Source: Pseudothauera nasutitermitis
GTDB taxonomy: Bacteria > Pseudomonadota > Gammaproteobacteria > Burkholderiales > Rhodocyclaceae
DNA length: 64,000 bases
Direction of reading: 5' to 3'
Assembly: GCF_004801295.1 (NCBI RefSeq)
Contig: NZ_SSOC01000004.1
Location: 186,001-250,000 of the forward strand
The notes under the pieces: model-generated
Told to the model about the DNA's origin: nothing
Seen by the model: only the letters and a program-made list of their open reading frames with translations
Database searches by the model: none
Position numbers and translations under genes: made by a program
Part shown: one piece after another, positions 44,184 to 52,542 of the stretch
Layout of the letters: every line of letters begins with the position of its first letter
How positions within the stretch are numbered: position 1 is the first letter of the stretch

Positions 44184-44945
44184 ATGAGCACTTCCGCCGA
44201 TCTCGTCGCCGCCCTCAAGTCGGAGTTGCGCGACGCTCACATTACCTATGCTGCGCTGGCCGAGCGCATCGGGCTGGCCGAATCTTCGGTCAAGCGCATG
44301 TTCTCGCGGGGCGGCGACATGCCGCTTTCCCGCGTGGATGAGATCTGCCGCGTGCTGGGGCTGGATTTCGCCGACCTCGCCCGCCGTGTGGCGGACCACC
44401 AGCCGTTGCTCGCCGAACTGACCCTGGAGCAGGAACAGGCCGTGGTGGCGGACCGCCGCCTGCTGTTGGTGGCGATCTGCTGCCTGAGCCTGTGGAGCGC
44501 GGAGCAGATCGTCGCCACCTATCGCATGGACGCGGCGGAATGCACCGCCCACCTGCTGCGCCTGGACCACCTGGGCATCATCGAGCTGCGCCCGCTCAAC
44601 CGCTACCGCCTGCGCGTGGCCAAGGGGTTCCGCTGGCGCGCCAACGGGCCGGTGATGCAGTACTTCCGCGACGAGGTGCTGGACGACTACTTTGCCGGCG
44701 GTTTCGATGGCGAGGCCGAGATGCTCTCGGTGGTGCACGGGCAGATCGGCGCCGGACTGGCGAACAGTTTCCGCGAGCGCCTTGCGCGGGTGTGCGAAGA
44801 CTTTGCCCGTCAGCACATCGTCGACCAGAAGCTGCCCGCCGCGCAGCGCCGCCCCTACACGCTGGTGATCGCCATGCGTTCCTGGCTGCTCGCCGCCTTC
44901 CGCGATCTGAAGCGCGACGACGTGGCCTGGCCGGACATCCGCTGA
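44184..44945 (+). CDS. Cro/CI-type helix-turn-helix transcriptional regulator
   Basis: 253 residues from the ATG at 44184; the frame is open to 44004 but the added part is not conserved-looking. The XRE domain spans about 1-70 (LVAALKSELRDAHITYAALA, then IGLAESSVKRMFSRG, then VDEICRVLGLDFADLA). The C-terminal region has a winged-helix-like segment (AAECTAHLLRLDHLGIIELR) and no enzymatic motif. It lies 58 bp upstream of the phospholipid operon on the same strand and is a likely regulator of it. No clear ribosome site is seen because the C8 tract precedes the ATG. Confidence 0.8.
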   Translation: MSTSADLVAALKSELRDAHITYAALAERIGLAESSVKRMFSRGGDMPLSRVDEICRVLGLDFADLARRVADHQPLLAELTLEQEQAVVADRRLLLVAICCLSLWSAEQIVATYRMDAAECTAHLLRLDHLGIIELRPLNRYRLRVAKGFRWRANGPVMQYFRDEVLDDYFAGGFDGEAEMLSVVHGQIGAGLANSFRERLARVCEDFARQHIVDQKLPAAQRRPYTLVIAMRSWLLAAFRDLKRDDVAWPDIR

Positions 44946-45003
44946 CCGCTCGCGACTTTTCGCCGCATTTCCCCTTCCCTTTTTCTGCTACTGGAGCCAC
45001 ATC

Positions 45004-47157
45004 ATGCTGCGTTCCCTGGCCAAGTTCGTTCTGCGCGCGGTGGCCCGCGTGCTGTTCCGCGTGCGCGTGGAGGGCTGCATGCCCGCGCCGCAGGACCGCC
45101 TGCTGGTCATCGCCAACCACGAATCGCTGCTCGACGGCCTGCTGCTCGGCCTGTTCCTGCCGCTGGACCCGGTGTTCGTGGTGCATACCACGGTGATCCG
45201 CAACCCCTTCTACCGACTGGTGCTGATGCTGGTGGATCACCTCACCGTCGATCCCACCAGCCCGATGGCGATGAAGCGCGTGGTGCGCCTGCTGGAGTCC
45301 GGCCGCCCAGTGGTGATCTTTCCGGAAGGGCGCATCACCACCACCGGCAGCCTGATGAAGACCTATGACGGCCCGGCCTTCGTGGCCGCGCGCACCGGCG
45401 CCACCCTCCTGCCGGTGCGCATCGACGGCGCCGCGCGCACCTATTTCTCGCGCCTCGACGGGCGTTACCCGCGCCGCCTGCTGCCGCAGATCAGCCTGTA
45501 CATCCAGCCCACCACGCGCATCGAGATGCCCGCCGCGCCTACGGCGCGCGAGCGCCGCCGCAAGGCGGGTGAGGCCATGCGTCGCATCATGCAGGAGATG
45601 ATCTTCGCCAGCCGTCCGCGCCAGACGCTGTTCGAGGCGTTGCTGGACACCGCCGCCATCCAGGGCCGTTCGCGCCGGCTGGTGGAAGACCTGAAGCGGC
45701 AGGAGTACTCCTATGCCGAACTGGTGCGCATGGCGCTGGCGCTCGGCCGCCTGGTTGAGCGCGAAACGGCGCCGGACGAGAACGTCGGCGTGCTGCTGCC
45801 CAACCTGGCGCCCACGCTGGCGCTGGTGTTCGGCCTCAGCGCGCGGCGGCGCGTGCCGGCCATGCTCAACTACACCGCCGGGGTGGAAGGCATGCAGGCC
45901 GCCTGCGACGCGGCGCGCATCCGCACGGTGATCACCTCGCGCGCCTTCGTCGAACAGGCCAAGCTGGGCGACAAGCTCGCCGCCTTGCACGATCTGCGCG
46001 TGCTCTACCTGGAAGACCTGCGCGCCAACATGAAGCTGGCCGACAAGCTGTGGCTGCTGCTGTGGGCGGCGCATTTTCCGCGCGCGGCCAGCCACATCGG
46101 CGACGCCGAGGACCCGGCGGTGGTCCTGTTCACCTCCGGCTCCGAGGGCAAGCCCAAGGGCGTGGTGCTCTCGCACCGCGCGCTGCTCGCCAACATCGCG
46201 CAGATCCGCGCGGTGGTGGATTTCTCGGTGGATGACAAGGTGCTCAACGCCCTGCCGCTGTTCCACTCCTTCGGGCTCACCGCCGGCGGGCTGCTGCCGG
46301 TACTGTGCGGCGCGCGGGTGTTCCTCTACCCCAGCCCGCTGCACTACCGGGTGATTCCGGAACTGGCCTACGACCGCGCGTGCACGGTGCTGCTGGGCAC
46401 CTCCACCTTCCTGGGCAACTACGCCAGGCACGCCCACCCCTACGATTTCCACCGCCTGCGCTACGTCATCGCCGGGGCGGAAAAGCTGGCCGAGCTGGTG
46501 CGCGAGCAGTGGTTCGACAAGTTCGGCATCCGCATCTTCGAAGGCTACGGCGCCACCGAAACCGCTCCGGTGATCGCGGTGAACACGCCGATGGCCTTCC
46601 GGCGCGGCACTGTCGGCCAGGTGCTGCCCGGCCTGCACGCCAGGCTGGTGCCGGTGCCCGGCATCGACGCCGACGGCGGGCGGCGCGGCATGCTGCACGT
46701 GAGCGGCCCCAATCTGATGAGCGGCTACCTCAAGGCCGATGCGCCGGGCGTGCTGCAGGCGCCGGCCTCGGAAATCGGCGAGGGCTGGTACGACACCGGC
46801 GACGTGGTGGAGATCGACGACGAAGGCTTCGTGCGCATCGTCGGCCGGGTGAAGCGCTTCGCCAAGATCGCCGGCGAGATGGTCAGCCTGGAAGTGGTGG
46901 AGAAGATCGCCGCCACCGCCTCGCCGGCCGCCCAGCACGCCGCCAGCAGCCGCCCGGATGAGGGCAAGGGCGAGGCGCTGGTGCTGTTCACCACCGACCG
47001 CGCGCTGACCCGCGAGGCCCTGGCCGCCGCCGCACGCGCCAGCGGCGCGTCCGAACTGGCCGTGCCGCGTATTCTCGTCGGCGTGGAAACACTGCCGTTG
47101 CTGGGCACCGGTAAGATCGACCATGTCATCCTCAAACAGCGTGCGGAGGCCGCCTGA
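45004..47157 (+). CDS. aas: Bifunctional PlsC acyltransferase / acyl-ACP synthetase (Aas-like)
   Basis: 717 residues, as in E. coli Aas. N-terminal PlsC acyltransferase: HX4D motif NHESLLDG and FPEGRITTTG. The C-terminal AMP-binding synthetase has the phosphate loop TSGSEGKPKG, EGYGATETAPV and GWYDTGDVV. Aas re-acylates lyso-phosphatidylethanolamine in the inner membrane using fatty acid activated onto ACP. Its stop overlaps the next start (TGATG), and an LplT-type lysophospholipid flippase is encoded two genes on, the expected partner. Confidence 0.9.
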   Translation: MLRSLAKFVLRAVARVLFRVRVEGCMPAPQDRLLVIANHESLLDGLLLGLFLPLDPVFVVHTTVIRNPFYRLVLMLVDHLTVDPTSPMAMKRVVRLLESGRPVVIFPEGRITTTGSLMKTYDGPAFVAARTGATLLPVRIDGAARTYFSRLDGRYPRRLLPQISLYIQPTTRIEMPAAPTARERRRKAGEAMRRIMQEMIFASRPRQTLFEALLDTAAIQGRSRRLVEDLKRQEYSYAELVRMALALGRLVERETAPDENVGVLLPNLAPTLALVFGLSARRRVPAMLNYTAGVEGMQAACDAARIRTVITSRAFVEQAKLGDKLAALHDLRVLYLEDLRANMKLADKLWLLLWAAHFPRAASHIGDAEDPAVVLFTSGSEGKPKGVVLSHRALLANIAQIRAVVDFSVDDKVLNALPLFHSFGLTAGGLLPVLCGARVFLYPSPLHYRVIPELAYDRACTVLLGTSTFLGNYARHAHPYDFHRLRYVIAGAEKLAELVREQWFDKFGIRIFEGYGATETAPVIAVNTPMAFRRGTVGQVLPGLHARLVPVPGIDADGGRRGMLHVSGPNLMSGYLKADAPGVLQAPASEIGEGWYDTGDVVEIDDEGFVRIVGRVKRFAKIAGEMVSLEVVEKIAATASPAAQHAASSRPDEGKGEALVLFTTDRALTREALAAAARASGASELAVPRILVGVETLPLLGTGKIDHVILKQRAEAA

Positions 47158-48425
47158 TGCGCCTTGCTTCCTCTCCGATTTTGCCGGCGCGCCGGCGTTG
47201 GCTGCGTGCCGGGCTGGCCGGTGGCGCACTGGTGGCGGCCGGTGGCGTGGCGGCCGTGCTGGCTCGCGGCAAGGTGCTCAACCCCTGCCTGTCCGGCCTG
47301 CCGGCCGAACTGTCCAGCCACCCGCTGGTCGCCGCTTCCTGGCAGGGCCTCGACCCCGCGCAAGTCTGGGACGCCCACGCCCATCTGGCGGGCAGCGGCG
47401 ACGGTGGCTACGGTGTGGCGCTGGGGCCGGACATGACCCGTCTGCGCAATCCGCTGCGTTATCTGCAGACCCATGTGTTCCTCAACGCAGCATGCGCCAA
47501 CACGGAACCCGGCGGCGTGGATGACCGCTACGTCGAGCGCCTGCACACCCTGATGGCCGACATGGCGCCCGGCTACAAGACCGTGCTGTTCGCCTTCGAC
47601 CGCGTGCATACGCCGGACGGCATGCCGGTGCCCGAATACAGCACCCTGTACGTGCCCAACGAATACGCCCGCGACGTGGCACGCGCCGCACCGCAGCGCT
47701 TCGAGTGGGTGTGTTCGGTGCACCCCTACCGTGCGGATGCCGAGGACGCCCTGGAGCGCGCGGCGGAAGAAGGCGCCCGCGCGGTCAAATGGTTGCCTCC
47801 GGCCATGGGTATCGATCCGGCCGTTCCGGCCTGCGAGCGTTTCTACCGCGTCCTGGCCCGCCTGGACCTGCCGCTGATCACCCACGTCGGCGAAGAACGC
47901 GTGGTGCATGGCCTGGGCCGCGCGGAATGGGGCAATCCGCTGCTGCTGCGCCGTGCGCTCGACCAGGGGGTGAGGGTGGTCATGGCGCACTGCGGGACGG
48001 CCGGCGAGGACATCGATCTGGACCGCGGCGTGCAGGGTCCGCGTGTGTCCAGCTTCGAACTGTTCCTGCGCATGATGGGCGACGAGCGCCATCGCGGGCT
48101 GCTGCATGGCGACATCGCCGCCGTCCTGTTGCGCAACCGTCCGCCCGAGGTGCTGCGCACGCTGCTGGAGCGCGACGATCTGCATCCCCGCCTGCTGTAC
48201 GGCACCGACTACCCCCTGCCTGGCATCCTGCCGGTGATTTCGCCCGCAGCGCTGGCACGCGCCGGCCTGCTGGCCGAGGAGGCCGCACCGGTGCTTGAAA
48301 CGATCCGGCGCTACAACCCGCTGCTGTTCATCTTCGTGCTCAACCGCCACCTGACCAGCCACGGCCGCCGCCTGCCGGCGAACGTGTTCGAAACCCGCCG
48401 CTTCTTCGACCGGAAGTCCAAATGA
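47157..48425 (+). CDS. Amidohydrolase-family TIM-barrel protein, membrane-anchored
   Basis: 422 residues. An arginine-rich start and a hydrophobic segment (GLAGGALVAAGGVAAVLA) suggest a Tat-like signal or anchor. The amidohydrolase-2 fold shows metal-ligand patterns WDAHAHL, ITHVGEE, VMAHCGT and YGTDYPLPG. A hydrolase or decarboxylase acting on a lipid-related product is possible, but the substrate is unknown. It is coupled to aas by a 1-nt overlap and to the LplT gene by an ATGA overlap, implying a shared task in phospholipid turnover. Confidence 0.78.
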   Translation: MRLASSPILPARRRWLRAGLAGGALVAAGGVAAVLARGKVLNPCLSGLPAELSSHPLVAASWQGLDPAQVWDAHAHLAGSGDGGYGVALGPDMTRLRNPLRYLQTHVFLNAACANTEPGGVDDRYVERLHTLMADMAPGYKTVLFAFDRVHTPDGMPVPEYSTLYVPNEYARDVARAAPQRFEWVCSVHPYRADAEDALERAAEEGARAVKWLPPAMGIDPAVPACERFYRVLARLDLPLITHVGEERVVHGLGRAEWGNPLLLRRALDQGVRVVMAHCGTAGEDIDLDRGVQGPRVSSFELFLRMMGDERHRGLLHGDIAAVLLRNRPPEVLRTLLERDDLHPRLLYGTDYPLPGILPVISPAALARAGLLAEEAAPVLETIRRYNPLLFIFVLNRHLTSHGRRLPANVFETRRFFDRKSK

Positions 48426-50308
48426 GCTCCCAGTTCAAACTGATGCGGGAACGCCGTTTCCTGCCCTTCTTCCTGACCCAGTTCCTCGGCGCGTTCAACG
48501 ACAACTTCTACAAGAACGCCCTGGTGGTGCTGATCACCTTCCAGGCCGCGCGGCTCACCACCCTGTCGCCGGGCGTGCTGGTGAACCTGGCCGCCGGGCT
48601 GTTCATCCTGCCCTTTCTGCTGTTCTCCGCCACCGCCGGGCAGTTCGCCGACAAGTACGAGAAGAGCCGGCTGATCCGCTTCACCAAGCTGCTGGAAGTG
48701 GTGATCATGCTGCTCGCCACGGCGGCCTTCGCGCTGTCTTCAGTGGGGCTGATGCTGTTCTGCCTGTTCCTCATGGGCACGCAGTCGGCCATCTTCGGGC
48801 CGGTCAAGTACGCCATCCTGCCGCAGGTGCTCGACGAAACCGAACTGGTGGGCGGCAACGCGCTGGTGGAGTCCGGCACCTTCCTCGCCATCCTGCTCGG
48901 CACCATCGTCGGCGGCCTGCTGATCGCCGTGCCGTCGGGCAGTGTGTGGGTGTCGGCCGGCACGCTGGCGGTGGCGGTGCTGGGGTATCTGGCCAGCCGC
49001 GCCATCCCGCCGGCCGCGGCGGTCGATCCGGGCATGAAGATCGACTGGAACCCGGCCACTCAGACCTGGCAGATGCTTGGCTTCGTGCGCGAGAACCGCA
49101 CGGTGTTCCTGTCCATCCTGGGCATCTCGTGGTTCTGGTTCTACGGCGCGGTGTTCCTCTCGCAGTTTCCCGGCTTCGCCTCCACCGTGCTGGGTGGCGA
49201 CGAGAAGGCGGTGACCCTGCTGCTGGCGGTGTTCTCGGTGGGCATCGCGGCGGGTTCGCTGCTGTGCGAGCGCCTGTCCGGCAAGCACGTGGAAATCGGC
49301 CTGGTGCCCTTCGGCTCCATCGGCCTCACGGTGTTCGGCCTGGACCTGTGGTGGGCCAGCTCGGCGATGGATGCCGGCGGCGCCACGCTGCGCCCGCTTG
49401 CCGAACTGCTGGCCGAACCGGCCACCTGGCGCATCCTCTTCGATCTGGTCATGGTGGCGCTGTGCGGCGGTTTCTACATCGTGCCGCTGTACGCGCTGGT
49501 GCAGAGCCGCTCCGTGCCCTCGCACCGCTCGCGCATCATCGCCGCCAACAACATCCTCAACGCGCTGTTCATGGTGGTGGCCGCCGGCATGGGGGCGGGC
49601 CTGCTGGCCGCCGGGGCCAGCGTGCCGCAGCTGTTCCTGATTACCGCGCTGCTCAACGCCGCGGTGGCGATCTACATTTACACCCTGGTGCCGGAATTCC
49701 TGCTGCGCTTCATCGTCTGGCTGCTGGTGCACACGGTGTATCGCCTGCGCGTACAGGGCATGGAGCACGTGCCGGAGCAGGGCGGTGCGGTGATCGTCGC
49801 CAACCACGTGAGCTTCGTCGATGCGTTGATCATCATGGCGGCCTGCCGTCGGCCGATCCGCTTCGTCATGGACCATCGCATCTTCCGCTGGCCCATCCTG
49901 TCCTTCGTGTTCCGCACCAGCCGGGCGATTCCCATCGCCCCGGCGAAGGAAGACCCGGCGATGATGGAGCGCGCCTTCGACGAGGTCGCCCGCGCGCTGG
50001 AAGCCGGCGAACTGGTGGGCATCTTCCCGGAAGGGGGCATCACCGGGAACGGCGAACTGCAGCCCTTCCGCCCCGGCATCGCGCGCATCGTCGAGCGCAC
50101 CCCGGTGCCGGTGGTGCCGCTGGCGCTGCGCGGGCTGTGGGGCAGCTTCTTCAGCCGCAAGGACGGCCCGGCGATGACCCGGCCGTTCCGCCGGGGGGCG
50201 TTCAGCCGCGTGGAGCTGCTGGCCGCGCCGCCGGTGGGGGCGGCGGAAGCGACGCCCGAGGGCTTGCGGGAGAAGGTGGTGGCCTTGCTAGGGGGCGTGC
50301 GCTATTGA
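48422..50308 (+). CDS. LplT-like lysophospholipid MFS transporter fused to a PlsC acyltransferase
   Basis: 628 residues. The first ~430 are an MFS transporter of the LplT type (FLGAFNDNFYKNALVVLITF at the start). The last ~190 are a PlsC acyltransferase with NHVSFVDA (HX4D) and FPEGGITGNGELQPFRPG. The fusion could flip lyso-lipid inward and re-acylate it at once. With the PlsC domain of aas, the operon has two acyltransferases. The start at 48422 overlaps the amidohydrolase stop (ATGA). Confidence 0.88.
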   Translation: MSSQFKLMRERRFLPFFLTQFLGAFNDNFYKNALVVLITFQAARLTTLSPGVLVNLAAGLFILPFLLFSATAGQFADKYEKSRLIRFTKLLEVVIMLLATAAFALSSVGLMLFCLFLMGTQSAIFGPVKYAILPQVLDETELVGGNALVESGTFLAILLGTIVGGLLIAVPSGSVWVSAGTLAVAVLGYLASRAIPPAAAVDPGMKIDWNPATQTWQMLGFVRENRTVFLSILGISWFWFYGAVFLSQFPGFASTVLGGDEKAVTLLLAVFSVGIAAGSLLCERLSGKHVEIGLVPFGSIGLTVFGLDLWWASSAMDAGGATLRPLAELLAEPATWRILFDLVMVALCGGFYIVPLYALVQSRSVPSHRSRIIAANNILNALFMVVAAGMGAGLLAAGASVPQLFLITALLNAAVAIYIYTLVPEFLLRFIVWLLVHTVYRLRVQGMEHVPEQGGAVIVANHVSFVDALIIMAACRRPIRFVMDHRIFRWPILSFVFRTSRAIPIAPAKEDPAMMERAFDEVARALEAGELVGIFPEGGITGNGELQPFRPGIARIVERTPVPVVPLALRGLWGSFFSRKDGPAMTRPFRRGAFSRVELLAAPPVGAAEATPEGLREKVVALLGGVRY

Positions 50309-50338
50309 TATGGGATGATTCGGGGGTGGCGCCCCTCC

Positions 50339-51031
50339 TCAGAGGCGCCGCCCGGACCACACCACGCGGCCGACGACGGTCAGGTCGGATTGTTCCAGTT
50401 CGGCCAGTTTGATCAGCCAGGGAACGAAAGCCGCGTTGTCGCTGGAAATCTGCAAGGTGCCGCCAGGCATGGCCTGGATGCGCTTGACCAGCAGCATGCC
50501 GTCCATGCGCAGGATGTAGACGCCCTCCCGGTTGGGGTGGCGGGCGCGGGTATCGACCAGGATCACGTCGCCCGCACGCAGCATGGGCTCCATGGAGTCG
50601 CCGCTGACGCGGATGAAGCACAGGTCGGACGGCGCGGCGTCCAGCTCGATCCGGATCCAGTCTTTCCTGAACATCAGCGCATCGCCGCAGGCCCCGGAGT
50701 CGGCGCGCTCGCCGGGGTCCGCCGCGTCCCGTGCTGCGCTGCAGGGCGGGAGCGCGACGTAGTCGGCGGACGCGCCCTGGGTCTCCAGCTCCTGCGCGGA
50801 ATCCGCCACCGGGCATGGCTGCCCGTCCAGCAGCATCGCCCCCGTCCCCGTCAGCAGCCAATGGGCATTGATCCCGAGCCGGGTGAACCGGACGATCGCC
50901 TCCGCCCCCGGCTGGCTCGGGCCATGCTCGTATTTGCGTAGCGTCCCCAAAGGTATCCCGGATATCCTCGCCGCCTCGGACTGCGACAATTTGAGCACAT
51001 CACGGGCTTTTTTGATCCGCTCGGCGATCAT
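50339..51031 (-). CDS. XRE/S24 LexA-like repressor with self-cleavage domain
   Basis: 230 residues from the ATG at 51031 (GGAAGAG upstream); a TTG at 51046 adds five residues. The N-terminal HTH (LKLSQSEAARISGIPLGTLRKYE) is of the phage-repressor type. The C-terminal S24 peptidase domain has the catalytic Ser in VSGDSMEPM and Lys in LLVKRIQ. Such proteins repress until RecA-stimulated or other cleavage. It is divergent from the minor pilin operon, and the spacer carries repeated palindromic sites, so it may control itself and/or the pili. Confidence 0.85.
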   Translation of the reverse strand: MIAERIKKARDVLKLSQSEAARISGIPLGTLRKYEHGPSQPGAEAIVRFTRLGINAHWLLTGTGAMLLDGQPCPVADSAQELETQGASADYVALPPCSAARDAADPGERADSGACGDALMFRKDWIRIELDAAPSDLCFIRVSGDSMEPMLRAGDVILVDTRARHPNREGVYILRMDGMLLVKRIQAMPGGTLQISSDNAAFVPWLIKLAELEQSDLTVVGRVVWSGRRL

Positions 51032-51165
51032 GCTGCTCTTCCGCAATGAAAGCGCGACGCCCGGGACAGACGGACACCCATGTGCCGTTCTGCCAGGAAA
51101 ACCGATATACGCCTCGATTTCAGCGCCACATCAATCCTCACCGGATGGCACTGAAGCAGATGGTT

Positions 51166-51212
51166 CAAATTTGAATATGCATCGTTGTTGACAGTTAGCA
51201 AATTTGAGTATG
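51166..51212. promoter_or_regulatory. Pair of CAAATTTG-centred repeats, candidate operators
   Basis: CAAATTTGAATATG (51166-51179) and CAAATTTGAGTATG (51199-51212) are direct repeats 33 bp apart, close to three helical turns. Each contains the 8-bp palindrome CAAATTTG. The second lies inside the spacer and -10 of the promoter at 51188-51216. They are AT-rich in a GC-rich genome and lie between the S24 repressor gene and the pilin operon. Confidence 0.55.
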
Positions 51213-51216
51213 TAAT
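51188..51216 (+). promoter_or_regulatory. Strong sigma-70-type promoter facing the minor pilin operon
   Basis: A perfect TTGACA (51188-51193), a 17-bp spacer and TGTAAT (51211-51216). No gene begins within the next 400 bp on this strand, so it would give a long leader ahead of fimT at 51625 or a small RNA. Confidence 0.6.
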
Positions 51217-51624
51217 CCATCCAACGCACCTGCCAAGGGAGGTAAAGGGCATGCACTGCTCCTGCGTGGAAAGCCGGTCGAACGGTTTGACGCCCAGCCG
51301 GCATCGGCACCTCCCCTGGAAAAGGGCAGGCGCTGTATGCACGCTGGTACATCCGGCTGACACCACAGCCTGAGGCCTTTCGCTTCGCTTGCGCATGCCC
51401 CCGCCGCGTTTTGCGTCGGCCAACAAACGGCCCGCCGGGAGACGCATGGCGTCCCCGGGCAGGAAATCCGGCCGGATTGCGACAACGATAACGAACGCCG
51501 AGGCCGCACGGGCTTCGGGGAATGCATGGGCTCGCCCAGTCTACCGCGAGCGTACGCCAGCGCAATGGTAATCAACAGGCAGTGGCGCAGACACCCGCTG
51601 CATCGCTAGCGATCGAACCAAACT
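51217..51624 (+). other. 408-bp leader without a supported gene upstream of fimT
   Basis: Short frames exist on both strands, but none has a ribosome site or a recognisable product. The stretch is downstream of the strong promoter at 51188 and upstream of the pilin operon, so it may be an untranslated leader or encode an unrecognised small RNA. Confidence 0.4.
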
Positions 51625-52080
51625 ATGCGCATGGACAAGCATGCCGGTTTCACGCTTATCGAACTGATGGTGGCGCTTGCCATTCTCGCGGTCATCGCCG
51701 GGCTGGCGGCACCGTCCTTCACCCAGATGATCCAGCGCAACCGGGTCGCGGTGGCCGCCAATGAGTTGCTGGCGGCGCTGCAACTGGCCCGTACGGAAGC
51801 CATCCGGCAGCGCAAGCCGATCACCGCCTGCCGGCGCAACGAAGCGGGGGATGCCTGCGAGGACGGCACCGACTGGTCGGCGGGCTGGCTGGTCCTGAGT
51901 GCGAATGGCGTGATCCGTGTATGGGATCCGTCTCAAGTCGTTTTCACGGGCCCGGAAGGGGGCGCGGTGTTTCTGGCCGACGGACGCGCCGGCGGCGCCC
52001 GGGTCTTTACCGTCGAATCCGGCAACGCTTCACGGGGCGTCAACCTCGACGCCACTGGGCGGGCCGGCATCGCGCACTGA
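51625..52080 (+). CDS. fimT: Type IV minor pilin, FimT/GspH-like
   Basis: 151 residues. The prepilin cleavage site is G|FTLIELMVALAILAV with Glu at +5. The C-terminal GspH-type domain has paired cysteines (ACRRNEAGDACEDG). FimT/FimU pilins prime pilus assembly and in some species bind DNA for uptake. It is the first gene of fimT-pilV-pilW-pilX-pilY1-pilY2-pilE. An alternative ATG at 51631 gives a shorter leader. Confidence 0.9.
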   Translation: MRMDKHAGFTLIELMVALAILAVIAGLAAPSFTQMIQRNRVAVAANELLAALQLARTEAIRQRKPITACRRNEAGDACEDGTDWSAGWLVLSANGVIRVWDPSQVVFTGPEGGAVFLADGRAGGARVFTVESGNASRGVNLDATGRAGIAH

Positions 52081-52127
52081 CCTCACGCCCCGGACCGCGG
52101 CAGGCCATTCACAACTCAAGGCCCAGC

Positions 52128-52538
52128 ATGAACAAGCAAACAGGCTCCTCGCTGCTCGAAGTACTGGTGGCCATGCTCGTCCTTGCGTTCGGCCTGCTCG
52201 GGCTGGCAGGGCTGCAGGCCACCTCGGTGCGGAGCAACCACAGCGCCTATCTGCGCACCCAGGCCACCCTGCTTGCCTACGATCTTGCCGACCGCATGCG
52301 CGCCATGCAGGCAGCCGTGGAAAACGGCGATTACGACGACAGCAGCACCGGGGACGAGCGCAGTGCCTGGAACCAGAGCGTCACGCGCGCACTCGGCGCC
52401 GGGGCCACGGGTACGGTCGTGCGCAACGGCGGCTTCGTCACCATCACCATCGCCTGGGACGACAACCGCGGCCGTATCCGCCAGAGCGGCGCGGCCGACG
52501 AAAACGCCCAGTCCTTCGTTTATGAAACGGAGCTTTAG
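52128..52538 (+). CDS. pilV: Type IV minor pilin PilV
   Basis: 136 residues from the ATG at 52128. The prepilin site is G|SSLLEVLVAMLVLAFGLLG with Glu at +5. QATSVRSNHSAYLRTQATLL and YDLADRMRAM are typical of PilV. The longer frame back to 51921 overlaps fimT and is not used. It helps form the pilus-tip complex. Its last 17 nt overlap the longest version of pilW. Confidence 0.9.
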   Translation: MNKQTGSSLLEVLVAMLVLAFGLLGLAGLQATSVRSNHSAYLRTQATLLAYDLADRMRAMQAAVENGDYDDSSTGDERSAWNQSVTRALGAGATGTVVRNGGFVTITIAWDDNRGRIRQSGAADENAQSFVYETEL

Positions 52539-52542
52539 CGCC

